A stretch of DNA of 64,000 nucleotides from Georhizobium profundi (lineage in GTDB: Bacteria > Pseudomonadota > Alphaproteobacteria > Rhizobiales > Rhizobiaceae), in contig NZ_CP032509.1 of NCBI RefSeq assembly GCF_003952725.1, forward strand, positions 2,938,001 to 3,002,000. The letters run 5' to 3'. A program made the translations under genes and the position numbers. Under the pieces are notes generated by a model, which saw nothing but the letters and a program-made list of their open reading frames with translations, ran no database searches and was not told the origin of the DNA. Shown piece after piece: positions 1 to 6,511 of this stretch (its first letter is position 1; every line of letters starts with the position of its first letter).

Positions 1-70
1 GGTCGCGCTGTGCCGCCTTCAGCCGGTGGAACCAGGCATCGGAGAACGGCGCTTTCGTCAGTTCGCTCAT
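1..70 (-). CDS. Unrecognised phage gene, 5' end only
   Basis: An ORF begins with ATG at 68-70 on the minus strand and runs off the left edge. Only 23 codons are visible (start MSELTKAPFSDAWFHRLKAA). It lies downstream of the Cro-like gene and the tRNA on the same strand, and a pair of inverted repeats sits just upstream of it, so it probably has its own promoter. The fragment is too short to assign a function. Confidence 0.45.
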   Translation of the reverse strand, partial: MSELTKAPFSDAWFHRLKAAQRD

Positions 71-95
71 GATGTGCCCTCGTCTAGGCACACGA

Positions 96-140
96 AATCC
101 CGCGCCGGGATTATCCGGCGTGAAATCCCGTGGTGGGATT
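96..140. promoter_or_regulatory. Tandem inverted repeats AATCCC-N5-GGGATT
   Basis: Two perfect six-base inverted repeats with the same spacing occur at 96-112 and 124-140, 28 bp apart. They lie 26-70 bp upstream of the start codon of the edge gene. This arrangement suggests an operator pair for a dimeric repressor. The site differs from the TGGG-N6-CCCA operators further right, so a second regulator is implied. Confidence 0.5.
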
Positions 141-221
141 GTTCGGCAAATGGTGAATTCAGCTCACGCGAACGCCATCAGGGGCCGCGCAACGAAGGGG
201 GTGCAGATGCAGACGCAAAGC

Positions 222-297
222 TGGTTGCAGCGGCCGGATTCGAACCGACGATCTTCTGGGTATGAACCAGATGGGATGACCACTTCCCCACGCTGTG
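222..297 (-). tRNA. Initiator-like tRNA(CAT) carried by the element
   Basis: A full 76-nt cloverleaf folds on the minus strand, with CCA encoded at 222-224. Seen directly: anticodon CAT, a 5-bp anticodon stem TCTGG/CCAGA, a 4-bp D stem GGGA/TCCC and a T arm GTCGG/CCGGC around TTCGAAT. The acceptor end has a C1 x A72 mismatch, the hallmark of bacterial initiator tRNA, and the variable and T arms read much like tRNA-fMet. Deviations are a second mismatch (A2 x C71) and only two of the three conserved G-C pairs at the base of the anticodon loop. It lies just downstream of the Cro-like gene on the same strand. Whether it is charged, formylated or used is unknown. Confidence 0.75.
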
Positions 298-311
298 GAA
301 ACGAAGGAGGC

Positions 312-512
312 TCATTCGGCAACCTCGCTGGTCGAGTTTTCGATCTCAGCGCAAATTCGATTGTATGTGTCGATGCTGATCGACTTCCCGCGACGAAGGC
401 GAGACAGCAGTTTTCCATCGTTCACCACCTTCTTTCCAAAGGTGGTTTCCGCGACGCCAGTCTCACGACAGTGGCGCTCAATGCTCTCGATTATCGACTG
501 GACGCTGATCAT
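312..512 (-). CDS. Small Cro-like DNA-binding protein
   Basis: This 66-aa protein has a helix-rich core (about residues 20-50, including VAETTFGKKVVNDGKLLSRL) that fits a small helix-turn-helix fold. It is transcribed divergently from the S24-type repressor, with shared operators between them, as in a lambdoid immunity region. The ATG at 510-512 is chosen because the upstream ATG would lie inside an operator and beyond the predicted promoter. No clear ribosome-binding site precedes it. Inferred role: the antagonist (Cro or antirepressor type) of the repressor and first gene of the leftward transcript that includes the tRNA. Confidence 0.55.
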   Translation of the reverse strand: MISVQSIIESIERHCRETGVAETTFGKKVVNDGKLLSRLRRGKSISIDTYNRICAEIENSTSEVAE

Positions 513-520
513 GGCCGCAG

Positions 521-563
521 AACTTGATGGGCAAAAACCCATTTGTCAATGGGCTATAACCCA
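521..563 (-). promoter_or_regulatory. Leftward promoter flanked by two repressor operators
   Basis: A minus-strand TTGACA (-35) occupies 544-549. It is bracketed by palindromes TGGG-CTATAA-CCCA at 550-563 and ATGGG-CAAAAA-CCCAT at 527-542. The -10 region, 17 bp downstream at about 521-526, is weak. The second operator fills the -35/-10 spacer, so repressor binding should block RNA polymerase. The same layout recurs at 1338-1381 facing right. Confidence 0.65.
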
Positions 564-582
564 AGTGATCAACCGCACATCG

Positions 583-598
583 TTGGGATATATCCCAA
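583..598. promoter_or_regulatory. Third operator, at the repressor start codon
   Basis: TTGGG-ATATAT-CCCAA is a perfect 16-bp palindrome ending two bases before the ATG of the repressor gene. It belongs to the same TGGG-N6-CCCA class as the other four sites. Its position suggests autoregulation of the repressor. No Shine-Dalgarno sequence fits between it and the ATG, so the mRNA may be leaderless, as for lambda cI. Confidence 0.6.
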
Positions 599-600
599 GC

Positions 601-1263
601 ATGGAAGCTGAATGGAAAAAACGCGTACGCGCAGCCCTTGATGCCAAGGGGTTGAACATGAAACAGGCGTCGCTGGCTGCCGGTCGGGGCGAAACATTTG
701 TGCGCGATCTACTTCAACGCGATCGGGCGCCGTCGATCGAGAATTTTTTAGCTCTTGCGAAAATTGTGGATCGCCCGGTCTCCTACCTGTTAGGCGAAGA
801 GGGAACGGCATTTGAGCCGGGCCTTCGCCGTGTGGAAGTTGCCGCTCACGTGCAAGCAGGCCATTTTGCCGAGAGCTGGGAATGGGAAGAGACAGATCGC
901 TATGCGGTCATGGTGCCAGATCTTCCTGAATTGCGGAATCTGAGGCTTTACGCCGCCGAGACCCGCGGGCCATCGATGAATCGGCGCTATGCCGAGAAGA
1001 CAGTTATCGTCTTCAATAGCGTCATCGAAGCTCATGAAGAGCCTATTCCGGGCAAGCGTTATGTCGTTGAGAGAAAGCGACCAGGCGGCGAAGCAGAGCA
1101 CACCGTGAAGCTGCTCCAGGCTGATGCCGACGGCAATCTGTGGCTGATGCCGGAGTCGGAAGATCCTCGCTTCCAGGCGCCCATCTCGGTGAATGACGGC
1201 ACGGACACCGAGGACGTCGTCACGATCATCGGTCGCGTCGTCTTTGCTGTCACCCGAGAATAA
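601..1263 (+). CDS. Phage repressor, XRE helix-turn-helix plus S24/LexA-like domain
   Basis: The protein is 220 aa. Residues about 5-65 form an XRE-type helix-turn-helix (KQASLAAGRGETFVRDLLQR, then a family-typical SYLLG). Residues about 100-220 match the S24 peptidase fold of CI/LexA repressors, with the nucleophile region GPSMNRRYAE and a candidate catalytic lysine in HTVKLL. This predicts RecA-stimulated self-cleavage and hence SOS induction of the element. The ATG at 601 is preferred because a later start would remove helix 1. The gene is flanked on both sides by TGGG-N6-CCCA operators that it most likely binds. Confidence 0.85.
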   Translation: MEAEWKKRVRAALDAKGLNMKQASLAAGRGETFVRDLLQRDRAPSIENFLALAKIVDRPVSYLLGEEGTAFEPGLRRVEVAAHVQAGHFAESWEWEETDRYAVMVPDLPELRNLRLYAAETRGPSMNRRYAEKTVIVFNSVIEAHEEPIPGKRYVVERKRPGGEAEHTVKLLQADADGNLWLMPESEDPRFQAPISVNDGTDTEDVVTIIGRVVFAVTRE

Positions 1264-1337
1264 TCCACGCCAGACCATCAAATTACTTGGGGCTGATTCG
1301 CCATCGCGCCTTATGGGCGAGGCCGCATTCTTGTAAA

Positions 1338-1381
1338 ATGGGTTTTTGCCCATTGACAAAATGGGAAATTGCCCATTATTG
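1338..1381 (+). promoter_or_regulatory. Rightward promoter with two repressor operators
   Basis: ATGGG-TTTTTG-CCCAT at 1338-1353 and ATGGG-AAATTG-CCCAT at 1361-1376 flank a consensus -35 TTGACA at 1353-1358. The -10 is CATTAT (1374-1379, 15-bp spacing) or a neighbouring hexamer. The module is a copy of the leftward one at 521-563 in the other orientation. It should drive the rightward early genes from 1474 on. Confidence 0.65.
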
Positions 1382-1449
1382 TCCGCCCGTTCCCCTCCCT
1401 GCGGAACGGCCGCGCGGCCCCTCGCTCTCCTCCCAAGGTAAGCCGCGCG

Positions 1450-1469
1450 GTCTCCTCGTTTCAGGAGAC
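1450..1469 (+). promoter_or_regulatory. Hairpin enclosing the ribosome-binding site of the 1474 gene
   Basis: GTCTCCT (1450-1456) and AGGAGAC (1463-1469) pair perfectly around a 6-nt loop. The right arm contains the AGGAG ribosome-binding site of the gene starting at 1474. Folding would hide the site, so translation of the first rightward gene may be controlled. Confidence 0.5.
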
Positions 1470-1473
1470 TGCG

Positions 1474-1743
1474 ATGATCCGTAATCAGTATCGCCCAGCT
1501 GCACAGCCGCAGGGCCGAACTCCTCGCCAGTCGTGCGGCCAAAAGCGCTGCATGGCAGCGATCAAGAAGGGCATCACGCACCGCCTTGCCGATCGCATGA
1601 GGCTGCTTGATGCTTCTGGCATCACGGTGACTCGTGAGACGCTGGCTGGTTTTGAAAACTGCTCGGTCGCGCTGATCGCCCGCTTCGAGAACGACGCGAA
1701 AGCTATAGCGCGACGCGCTTCCGTGCGGAGTGTCGTGCGATGA
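1474..1743 (+). CDS. Hypothetical small basic phage protein
   Basis: This 89-aa protein is unrecognised. The start at 1474 is supported by AGGAG five bases upstream and gives the first product of the rightward promoter. It is rich in Arg, Ala and Gln, has two cysteines near residues 21-26, and shows no membrane segment. Its stop overlaps the start of the next gene (ATGA), so the two are probably translationally coupled. Confidence 0.55.
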   Translation: MIRNQYRPAAQPQGRTPRQSCGQKRCMAAIKKGITHRLADRMRLLDASGITVTRETLAGFENCSVALIARFENDAKAIARRASVRSVVR

Positions 1744-2024
1744 AGGCGCGCTTCCCCAGCACAAGCTTTTCTCTAGTCGACGCCTGCCTCGGCGACATCG
1801 AGCATCCTGTTCGCCGCCCGGCCAATGACGAGGCGCTTCCGCCCATGGTCGTGCCGACCGAAGAGGGCAAGCAGCTGGCCGCGATGCAGACCAAGAGCAT
1901 CACCGACGCCGTCCTCGTCACGATCCTTGTCGGCGCCATCTTCGCGATCGGCTTCGCGATGGGCCAGCTCACGCAGCAGACAATCATGGACGCGCGCGCC
2001 TACGAGCTGGAGCGCCGCGTCTAA
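1740..2024 (+). CDS. Hypothetical single-pass membrane protein
   Basis: This 94-aa protein is unrecognised. One transmembrane helix is visible at about residues 58-75 (AVLVTILVGAIFAIGFAMG), preceded by a soluble region of about 55 residues and followed by a short charged tail. It overlaps the upstream gene by 4 bp. Its last bases overlap the 3' end of the opposite-strand gene at 2021-2593. A role in the phage early programme is inferred from position only. Confidence 0.5.
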   Translation: MKARFPSTSFSLVDACLGDIEHPVRRPANDEALPPMVVPTEEGKQLAAMQTKSITDAVLVTILVGAIFAIGFAMGQLTQQTIMDARAYELERRV

Positions 2025-2593
2025 TCAGTTTCCCAATCGCGATTTGTGGGGAAGGTCTTATTCTCATGCGCGCAAAAGTTTCGGGAGAAGTGCTCCCAAC
2101 GCGAGATTTGCAGCCGAGGCTTTGTTGCTCCGAGCAAGGCACCGGTCGCTTGATTATCAGCCACCGCATCGAGCGCTCGCATCACAGGCGGCTCATCGCC
2201 GGCGATACGCGTGAGTTTTGCTCGCCAGTTGGCACAATCGGCCTGTTGCGGATCCAACGCACATTCGATGTCGGCCATGAGCTCGAAGTATCGGCGTTGC
2301 AGAGTTTCGTGGAGGCGCGCCCTTCCGGAGAAGTCGAACACGAGCTGCAGCGCGCCGATCAGGGCGATGGTGGCACCGAGAAGCAATGCGCCGAAATCGC
2401 TCCCCCGCACCACTTCAGCGGCCGTTCCCGTGCCGCCAAGAATGACAAGAAGATTGAAACAGCGGGATACGCCTTCGAGCCAGCGGCGCCGTGCAAGATG
2501 ATAGTTGGCATTTCGCAGCGCTGTGTGTCGCAACTGGAATGCTTCGTCTGTCATGTCCGGTACAGCATCAACCGCTTGGCTCATCTTCGTCAT
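2021..2593 (-). CDS. SLATT-like two-TM membrane protein
   Basis: This 190-aa protein has a central pair of hydrophobic helices at about residues 46-62 and 68-86 (LLLGATIALIGALQLVFDFS). Charged helices follow that carry aromatic and basic residues. This architecture resembles SLATT domains, predicted pore-forming effectors of nucleotide-signalled immune systems. It lies antisense to the surrounding rightward genes and is coupled (ATGA) to a 46-aa gene upstream. No nucleotidyltransferase or SLOG partner is visible, so it may act alone, for example in superinfection exclusion. The family match is from memory of the pattern, not from a search. Confidence 0.5.
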   Translation of the reverse strand: MTKMSQAVDAVPDMTDEAFQLRHTALRNANYHLARRRWLEGVSRCFNLLVILGGTGTAAEVVRGSDFGALLLGATIALIGALQLVFDFSGRARLHETLQRRYFELMADIECALDPQQADCANWRAKLTRIAGDEPPVMRALDAVADNQATGALLGATKPRLQISRWEHFSRNFCAHENKTFPTNRDWETD

Positions 2594-2730
2594 TTCTTCG
2601 TTGGTTTCGGAGGGGGCTGGTTCCCATGGGAGCGCGTCACATCGCTTTTGACGCCGCTATTGCCGACGGACGGTTTGGGCACATTGGCCCCTTTGTCGCC
2701 AGAGCCGCGGTTTCCCGGAGTTTTTGCCAT
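2590..2730 (-). CDS. 46-aa basic, disordered protein coupled to the SLATT-like gene
   Basis: The ORF opens with ATG at 2728-2730 behind a good ribosome-binding site (GAGGAGA, about 8 nt upstream). It ends in a TGA overlapping the ATG of the 190-aa gene. The protein is rich in Gly, Pro, Lys and Asn with a lysine-rich C-terminus, and lacks hydrophobic segments. The strong ribosome-binding site and exact 4-bp overlap argue that it is real. Its function is unknown. Confidence 0.5.
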   Translation of the reverse strand: MAKTPGNRGSGDKGANVPKPSVGNSGVKSDVTRSHGNQPPPKPTKK

Positions 2731-2838
2731 TTCGATCGTCTCCTCGTGGTTGCTTCACCTGGGGATGCTAGGCCCGGCTCCGAGCTCCTACTCGGTTCCG
2801 GGCCGCCAATCTGCGCATGATTCGGTGGAGTTCCAAAG

Positions 2839-3504
2839 GTGTTGAGCAACCATCAAGTGCAAAGCACCCGGACTGTGCAGGGGAAAACTTCGGACGCGCG
2901 ACGGCTACGAGCCATCGAAGCCCGCATGGGCGACGGCTGCGCTCTCACCCTTGTCGTCGAGAAAGACCGCAGCCTGTCCTTGGAAGGCGTGGATCCAACG
3001 ACCCGCGAGAGTGGCCGCATAGCCGTTCTAGACCAGCACGTCGGCCACGGCCTTGCCGAGTTCCTTGCCCGTGCCCATGATGACATATGGTTTCTCGTCG
3101 GACTCGTCAGGCGGGCCGCCGACCGCATCAAGCGGCTCGAGCGAGAGATTGGTTGGTATCGCAACACGCTTGAATTGGCAGGTCAATCATTGACCCCGCC
3201 GGCGGACCTTCACGCGCATCGCGATACCAGCCCGAACGCGCACGCGGCACCCGAGCCGCGGCCAGACGACAATCGGCACCGAAACTACGCCGCCGACGCG
3301 TCGATGAAGTGCAGCGAAGCCGCCTTCCAGCAATTCCTGTCCGAGCTGATGGAGAAGCCCTGCCCCAACGCCGGAGCAGCCGCCGAGCTTCTGCGCTGGG
3401 CGCTCTCCATCACCAGCCGCAAACACCTGAACACTGACGAAGCCGCGGCCGCCCGCTGGCGCGATCTGCGAGCCCGATTCGAAGCATGGAGACGCGCGGC
3501 ATGA
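2839..3504 (+). CDS. Hypothetical phage protein
   Basis: This 221-aa protein starts at GTG 2839, with GGTGGAG 8 bases upstream. It has no recognised domain. Residues about 75-110 look helical (RRAADRIKRLEREIGWY), followed by a Pro/His-rich linker and a C-terminal helical domain (about 150-221). The gene resumes rightward transcription after the antisense cassette, and its stop overlaps the next start (ATGA). Confidence 0.5.
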   Translation: MLSNHQVQSTRTVQGKTSDARRLRAIEARMGDGCALTLVVEKDRSLSLEGVDPTTRESGRIAVLDQHVGHGLAEFLARAHDDIWFLVGLVRRAADRIKRLEREIGWYRNTLELAGQSLTPPADLHAHRDTSPNAHAAPEPRPDDNRHRNYAADASMKCSEAAFQQFLSELMEKPCPNAGAAAELLRWALSITSRKHLNTDEAAAARWRDLRARFEAWRRAA

Positions 3505-3788
3505 GCATCACCCGCCACGACAAGCGCATGCAGATCACCTGCGATGACTGCCCCGCAGCCTATCCCAACACCTACGCTGAGGAAGACTTCCGCGTGATGG
3601 TCGCCGATGCCAAAGCAGCGGGTTGGATCGTCCGGAAAATCCCGGCCGCAGGCGCCGCCGGCCACGATCGCGACACGAGCGACCTCTTCGGCAAGCCGCC
3701 GCGCATCGCCGGCGGCGCGAAATCCGAGTCCTACACCCACACCTGCCCTACTTGCGGCAGCGCCGACCGGCGCGGCCAGCTTGTATAG
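3501..3788 (+). CDS. Small zinc-ribbon-like phage protein
   Basis: The protein is 95 aa, using the ATG that overlaps the previous stop. It has two CxxC pairs, C14/C17 and C82/C85, which could bind one zinc ion across the chain. The middle is Gly/Ala-rich. It lies just upstream of the excisionase-like gene. The function is unknown, and nucleic-acid binding is only a guess from the cysteines. Confidence 0.5.
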   Translation: MSITRHDKRMQITCDDCPAAYPNTYAEEDFRVMVADAKAAGWIVRKIPAAGAAGHDRDTSDLFGKPPRIAGGAKSESYTHTCPTCGSADRRGQLV

Positions 3789-3797
3789 GAGGCCAAC

Positions 3798-4067
3798 ATG
3801 GGTATCAGGTTTCTGGTCGATCCACGCGATGTGCCGCCGGAAAAGGCAGCGCGCCGACTGGGGCTCGAGCTGGAGCAATTCGAACAGCTCCTGCCCCGAT
3901 TACTCTCGCGTGGCTTCCCTCCCTCTGACCCTGATACGGGCAACTTTGATCTGGACGCGATCGACGAATGGCGTGCGCGTCGCCATCGCAGGGGCTTGCC
4001 ACCGGTCGAGGCCCATGCGCAGGATTCTGGCCTTGTGAGAGCCAGGCTGGAGCGAATGGGTGGGTAA
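3798..4067 (+). CDS. Excisionase-like small DNA-binding protein
   Basis: This 89-aa protein has a strong ribosome-binding site (AGGAGG) before ATG 3798. Residues about 12-55 (PPEKAARRLGLELEQFEQLL, then DAIDEWRARR) look like a MerR/excisionase winged helix-turn-helix, where the helix reads the site and the Asp-rich region forms the wing. It directly precedes the integrase and overlaps its start. A role in recombination directionality is inferred from fold and position. Confidence 0.6.
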   Translation: MGIRFLVDPRDVPPEKAARRLGLELEQFEQLLPRLLSRGFPPSDPDTGNFDLDAIDEWRARRHRRGLPPVEAHAQDSGLVRARLERMGG

Positions 4068-5166
4068 GATCAAGATCCCTTACTATTCGGTGAAGAAGGG
4101 TCGCGGCTACTGGCAGCCGACGCCTACGATGAAGGCCGCCGGCTTCACCATCATCCGCTGCGGTCCCGACGGGCCGGCTGCCTGGAAAATCGCCCAGGAC
4201 TGGAACGAGCGCTGGCAGCGCCACCGGCAGGGCCGCGCGCAGGACGCACAGCCGAGGTGGCCAGCAAACTCGATCGGCGATGCCTTCGACCGCTACCGTC
4301 GGACCGACGAATGGACAGCGAAGAAGCCACGGACGCGCGAAGAGTGGGAACGGGCATGGGCGAGGATCGAGCCGGTGTTCGGCGATCTATCGCCGACGAG
4401 CCCCGAAATCTCGCTTGAGACGCTGTCGCAGTTTCGGCGCCTGATCATGAACAACGTGTCGCTGCGCGAGGCGCATCGCACCATCAAGATCTGGCGTGCT
4501 CTCTGGCGGATCTGCGCGGCCTTCAATATCTGCGGCGGCAAGAACGATCCATCGCTCGGCATCCGCAACGTCGCGCCCGCGCCCCGGAAGGCATCGTGGC
4601 GCCACTGGGAAGCTGTCTGGCTTGCCAAGCGCGCCTGGCGGTTGGGCTACCACGGCATGGCCGTCGCAATCGCCCTCGCCTGGGACACGCAGTTCTCACC
4701 GGTGGATCTTAGACGCCTGACGATGGCAGATTTAAATGGCGCAAAGGCCAGTCGCCACTTCGACCTTGCACGTGCAAAGTCTGGCCGCGACGTGATCGGC
4801 ACCATGGGCCGGCGCACGCTCGCGTTGCTCGATGCCTATTTGGCGAAATACCCCGCCGAGGTCGGCACCATCCTCCGCAATCGTTCAGGCGCGCCCTATT
4901 CTCGCTTCACGATGCCAGATGATTTCGCAGTAGTCCGGGAAACCTGCTTTCCAGGTGATCGTCGGACATTGGCCGACATGCGGCGGTCTGGGGCGATCGA
5001 AGCAAACATCGGCGGCGCCGATCCCGCTACCCTTTCGGCCAAGATGGGCAACACGATCTCGACTTCGAACGCGTTGCACAAGACTTATCAACCAGTTGAT
5101 TTGACAGCAGTGCGGCAGGCGGATGCAGCCAGACGAAAGGGTCGTTCACTCTTGAGGGGGAACTAG
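4060..5166 (+). CDS. Tyrosine recombinase (integrase) with atypical catalytic boxes
   Basis: This 368-aa protein has a GTG start at 4060 inside the end of the excisionase-like gene. It has an N-terminal arm-binding region, a SAM-like core-binding domain (about 70-170) and a C-terminal catalytic domain. The nucleophile Tyr343 (KTYQP), Arg308 (ADMRRSG) and Lys240 (RAKSGRD) are present. The first box reads DTQFSPVDLRRL, with Ser213 where the first catalytic Arg is expected; the HxxR histidine is Ala305; and the LGH histidine is Asn331. The protein is full length and in frame. It should insert the element at the tRNA-Arg gene, but its chemistry needs another arginine or a partner. Confidence 0.85.
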   Translation: MGKIKIPYYSVKKGRGYWQPTPTMKAAGFTIIRCGPDGPAAWKIAQDWNERWQRHRQGRAQDAQPRWPANSIGDAFDRYRRTDEWTAKKPRTREEWERAWARIEPVFGDLSPTSPEISLETLSQFRRLIMNNVSLREAHRTIKIWRALWRICAAFNICGGKNDPSLGIRNVAPAPRKASWRHWEAVWLAKRAWRLGYHGMAVAIALAWDTQFSPVDLRRLTMADLNGAKASRHFDLARAKSGRDVIGTMGRRTLALLDAYLAKYPAEVGTILRNRSGAPYSRFTMPDDFAVVRETCFPGDRRTLADMRRSGAIEANIGGADPATLSAKMGNTISTSNALHKTYQPVDLTAVRQADAARRKGRSLLRGN

Positions 5167-5169
5167 TAA

Positions 5170-5289
5170 ATGGCTGCACACCGTGCTTTCGCATTCCCGT
5201 GTCCGGAGGAGTATCTCGTGGACAGTGACACCGGTAACATCAGAACTTACCCTGATCCTATTGTAGTCAATGGACAGCCGTTCCCTTAA
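5170..5289 (+). CDS. 39-aa ORF between integrase and PIN-like gene
   Basis: ATG 5170 follows the integrase stop (TAG TAA ATG), with GAGGGGG about 9 bases upstream as a ribosome-binding site. It encodes 39 residues, mostly polar, with several prolines (PDPIVVNGQPFP at the C-terminus). It ends 18 bases before the next gene. The ribosome-binding site and tight spacing suggest a translated small protein or leader peptide of the defence cargo. No homologue is known to me. Confidence 0.4.
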   Translation: MAAHRAFAFPCPEEYLVDSDTGNIRTYPDPIVVNGQPFP

Positions 5290-5307
5290 GGACCTCAAGG
5301 ACAAGTC

Positions 5308-6468
5308 TTGCCCAACCACTTTTCCATCATCATCGACAAGTCGGTCCTACAGAGTTTGACTGGACGCGAGTCAAAGTGGCTGTTCCACCACTTCCGCGTA
5401 AACATGCCGCCTATTCTGTTCGCCGAGATCCTTGGCGATCTAAATAAAACTGACCGGAAAAAACTAAGTACGGGGACCGGGATCGGCGATGTGCGAATGC
5501 TATCGTCGAAGATTGAAGCAGCCTTTATCGATCTAAACGCAGAAGCGCATGGGCTTTTGACCGCTGAACTGCATGGGGCGAGCTTCCCATTGGATGGCCG
5601 TCCTGTTCTCGAAAACGCTCAGCGGATTATGGATCCTCGTGGCGGATACGGCATTTACGTCGATCAAACACCGATGCAACATGTAGTTGATCGTTGGAGC
5701 GTCGGCGATTTTAAAGGTATGGAAGAGGCCTTTTCGAAAGTTTGGCGTCAGGATTTAAATAATATCCAGCTCGAAAAGGTCATTCACTCGACCAAGCACC
5801 TCCGCGTCAAGACCATTATTACCCCTGCTGCTGTTTCGGAACTCGTCAATAACATTCTTTTCAAGCCCAACCAAAATCACGCGAACCTCCTGCTCTGGAT
5901 GGAACTATTGGGAATTCCCGATACTTGGCGCAAGCAAGTGGTCTCCAAGTGGAAAACACGACGGCGGCCGCCGGCGAGTGAATTTGTCCCCTACACCGCA
6001 TACATCGCTAAACTCGAGCTGTTCTTCTATCTAGCGGTGGCACATCACGTGGTGTCAACACGCGCTACCAATCGAATTGACATCGACTATTTCAAATACC
6101 TTCCGTTCACGCGAATTTTTGCTAGCGGCGATAAAATTCACTCGGAACTCTTCCCCGTCTTCGCGCGTGATAACCAAGTTTTCATATGGAGAGACGATTT
6201 GAAGGCAGCTCTGTGTCAGATGGCTGATCACTACGATGGCCTTTCTGAGAAGGAACGGTCTCAAGGCAGCATGACATACGCTGACTATCCTCCGGTTCAC
6301 ATGGATAACGCCATTACCAAAGCCTATGACCAGATTATCCCAAGATGGCGGGAAGGCGCGAACCAGCCCAAGGCGCCACGCGATCCTTTACGTGATAAGC
6401 AGATTATGGAGCGCCTTAAGCCAATGTTGGATGCCATCAAGGCTCACGAACGAAAGAGTGCCCGCTGA
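5308..6468 (+). CDS. PIN-like putative ribonuclease, defence cargo
   Basis: This 386-aa protein probably starts at TTG 5308. The N-terminus (HFSIIIDKSVLQSL) looks like the first strand of a PIN domain with Asp10. An acidic helix (FAEILGDL, Glu40/Asp44) follows, and a late cluster (Asp258, Asp260, and Asp275 in FASGDKIHSE) could complete a metal site after a large insertion of about 200 residues. The lower GC content compared with the flanking core genes fits transfer. It is followed 44 bp later by a HEPN gene on the same strand. Assignment is from motif pattern only; an unrelated fold is possible. Confidence 0.45.
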   Translation: MPNHFSIIIDKSVLQSLTGRESKWLFHHFRVNMPPILFAEILGDLNKTDRKKLSTGTGIGDVRMLSSKIEAAFIDLNAEAHGLLTAELHGASFPLDGRPVLENAQRIMDPRGGYGIYVDQTPMQHVVDRWSVGDFKGMEEAFSKVWRQDLNNIQLEKVIHSTKHLRVKTIITPAAVSELVNNILFKPNQNHANLLLWMELLGIPDTWRKQVVSKWKTRRRPPASEFVPYTAYIAKLELFFYLAVAHHVVSTRATNRIDIDYFKYLPFTRIFASGDKIHSELFPVFARDNQVFIWRDDLKAALCQMADHYDGLSEKERSQGSMTYADYPPVHMDNAITKAYDQIIPRWREGANQPKAPRDPLRDKQIMERLKPMLDAIKAHERKSAR

Positions 6469-6511
6469 AGCAGACAGTGGGCTGAGACGGCTTGAGACCG
6501 CCTAGGACAAA

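Noticed and set aside
69-527. 152-aa open frame across the tRNA at 222-297
   Set aside because: Its peptide contains the typical artefact produced by translating a tRNA in antisense (RPDSNRRSSG), and the Cro-like gene occupies the opposite strand.
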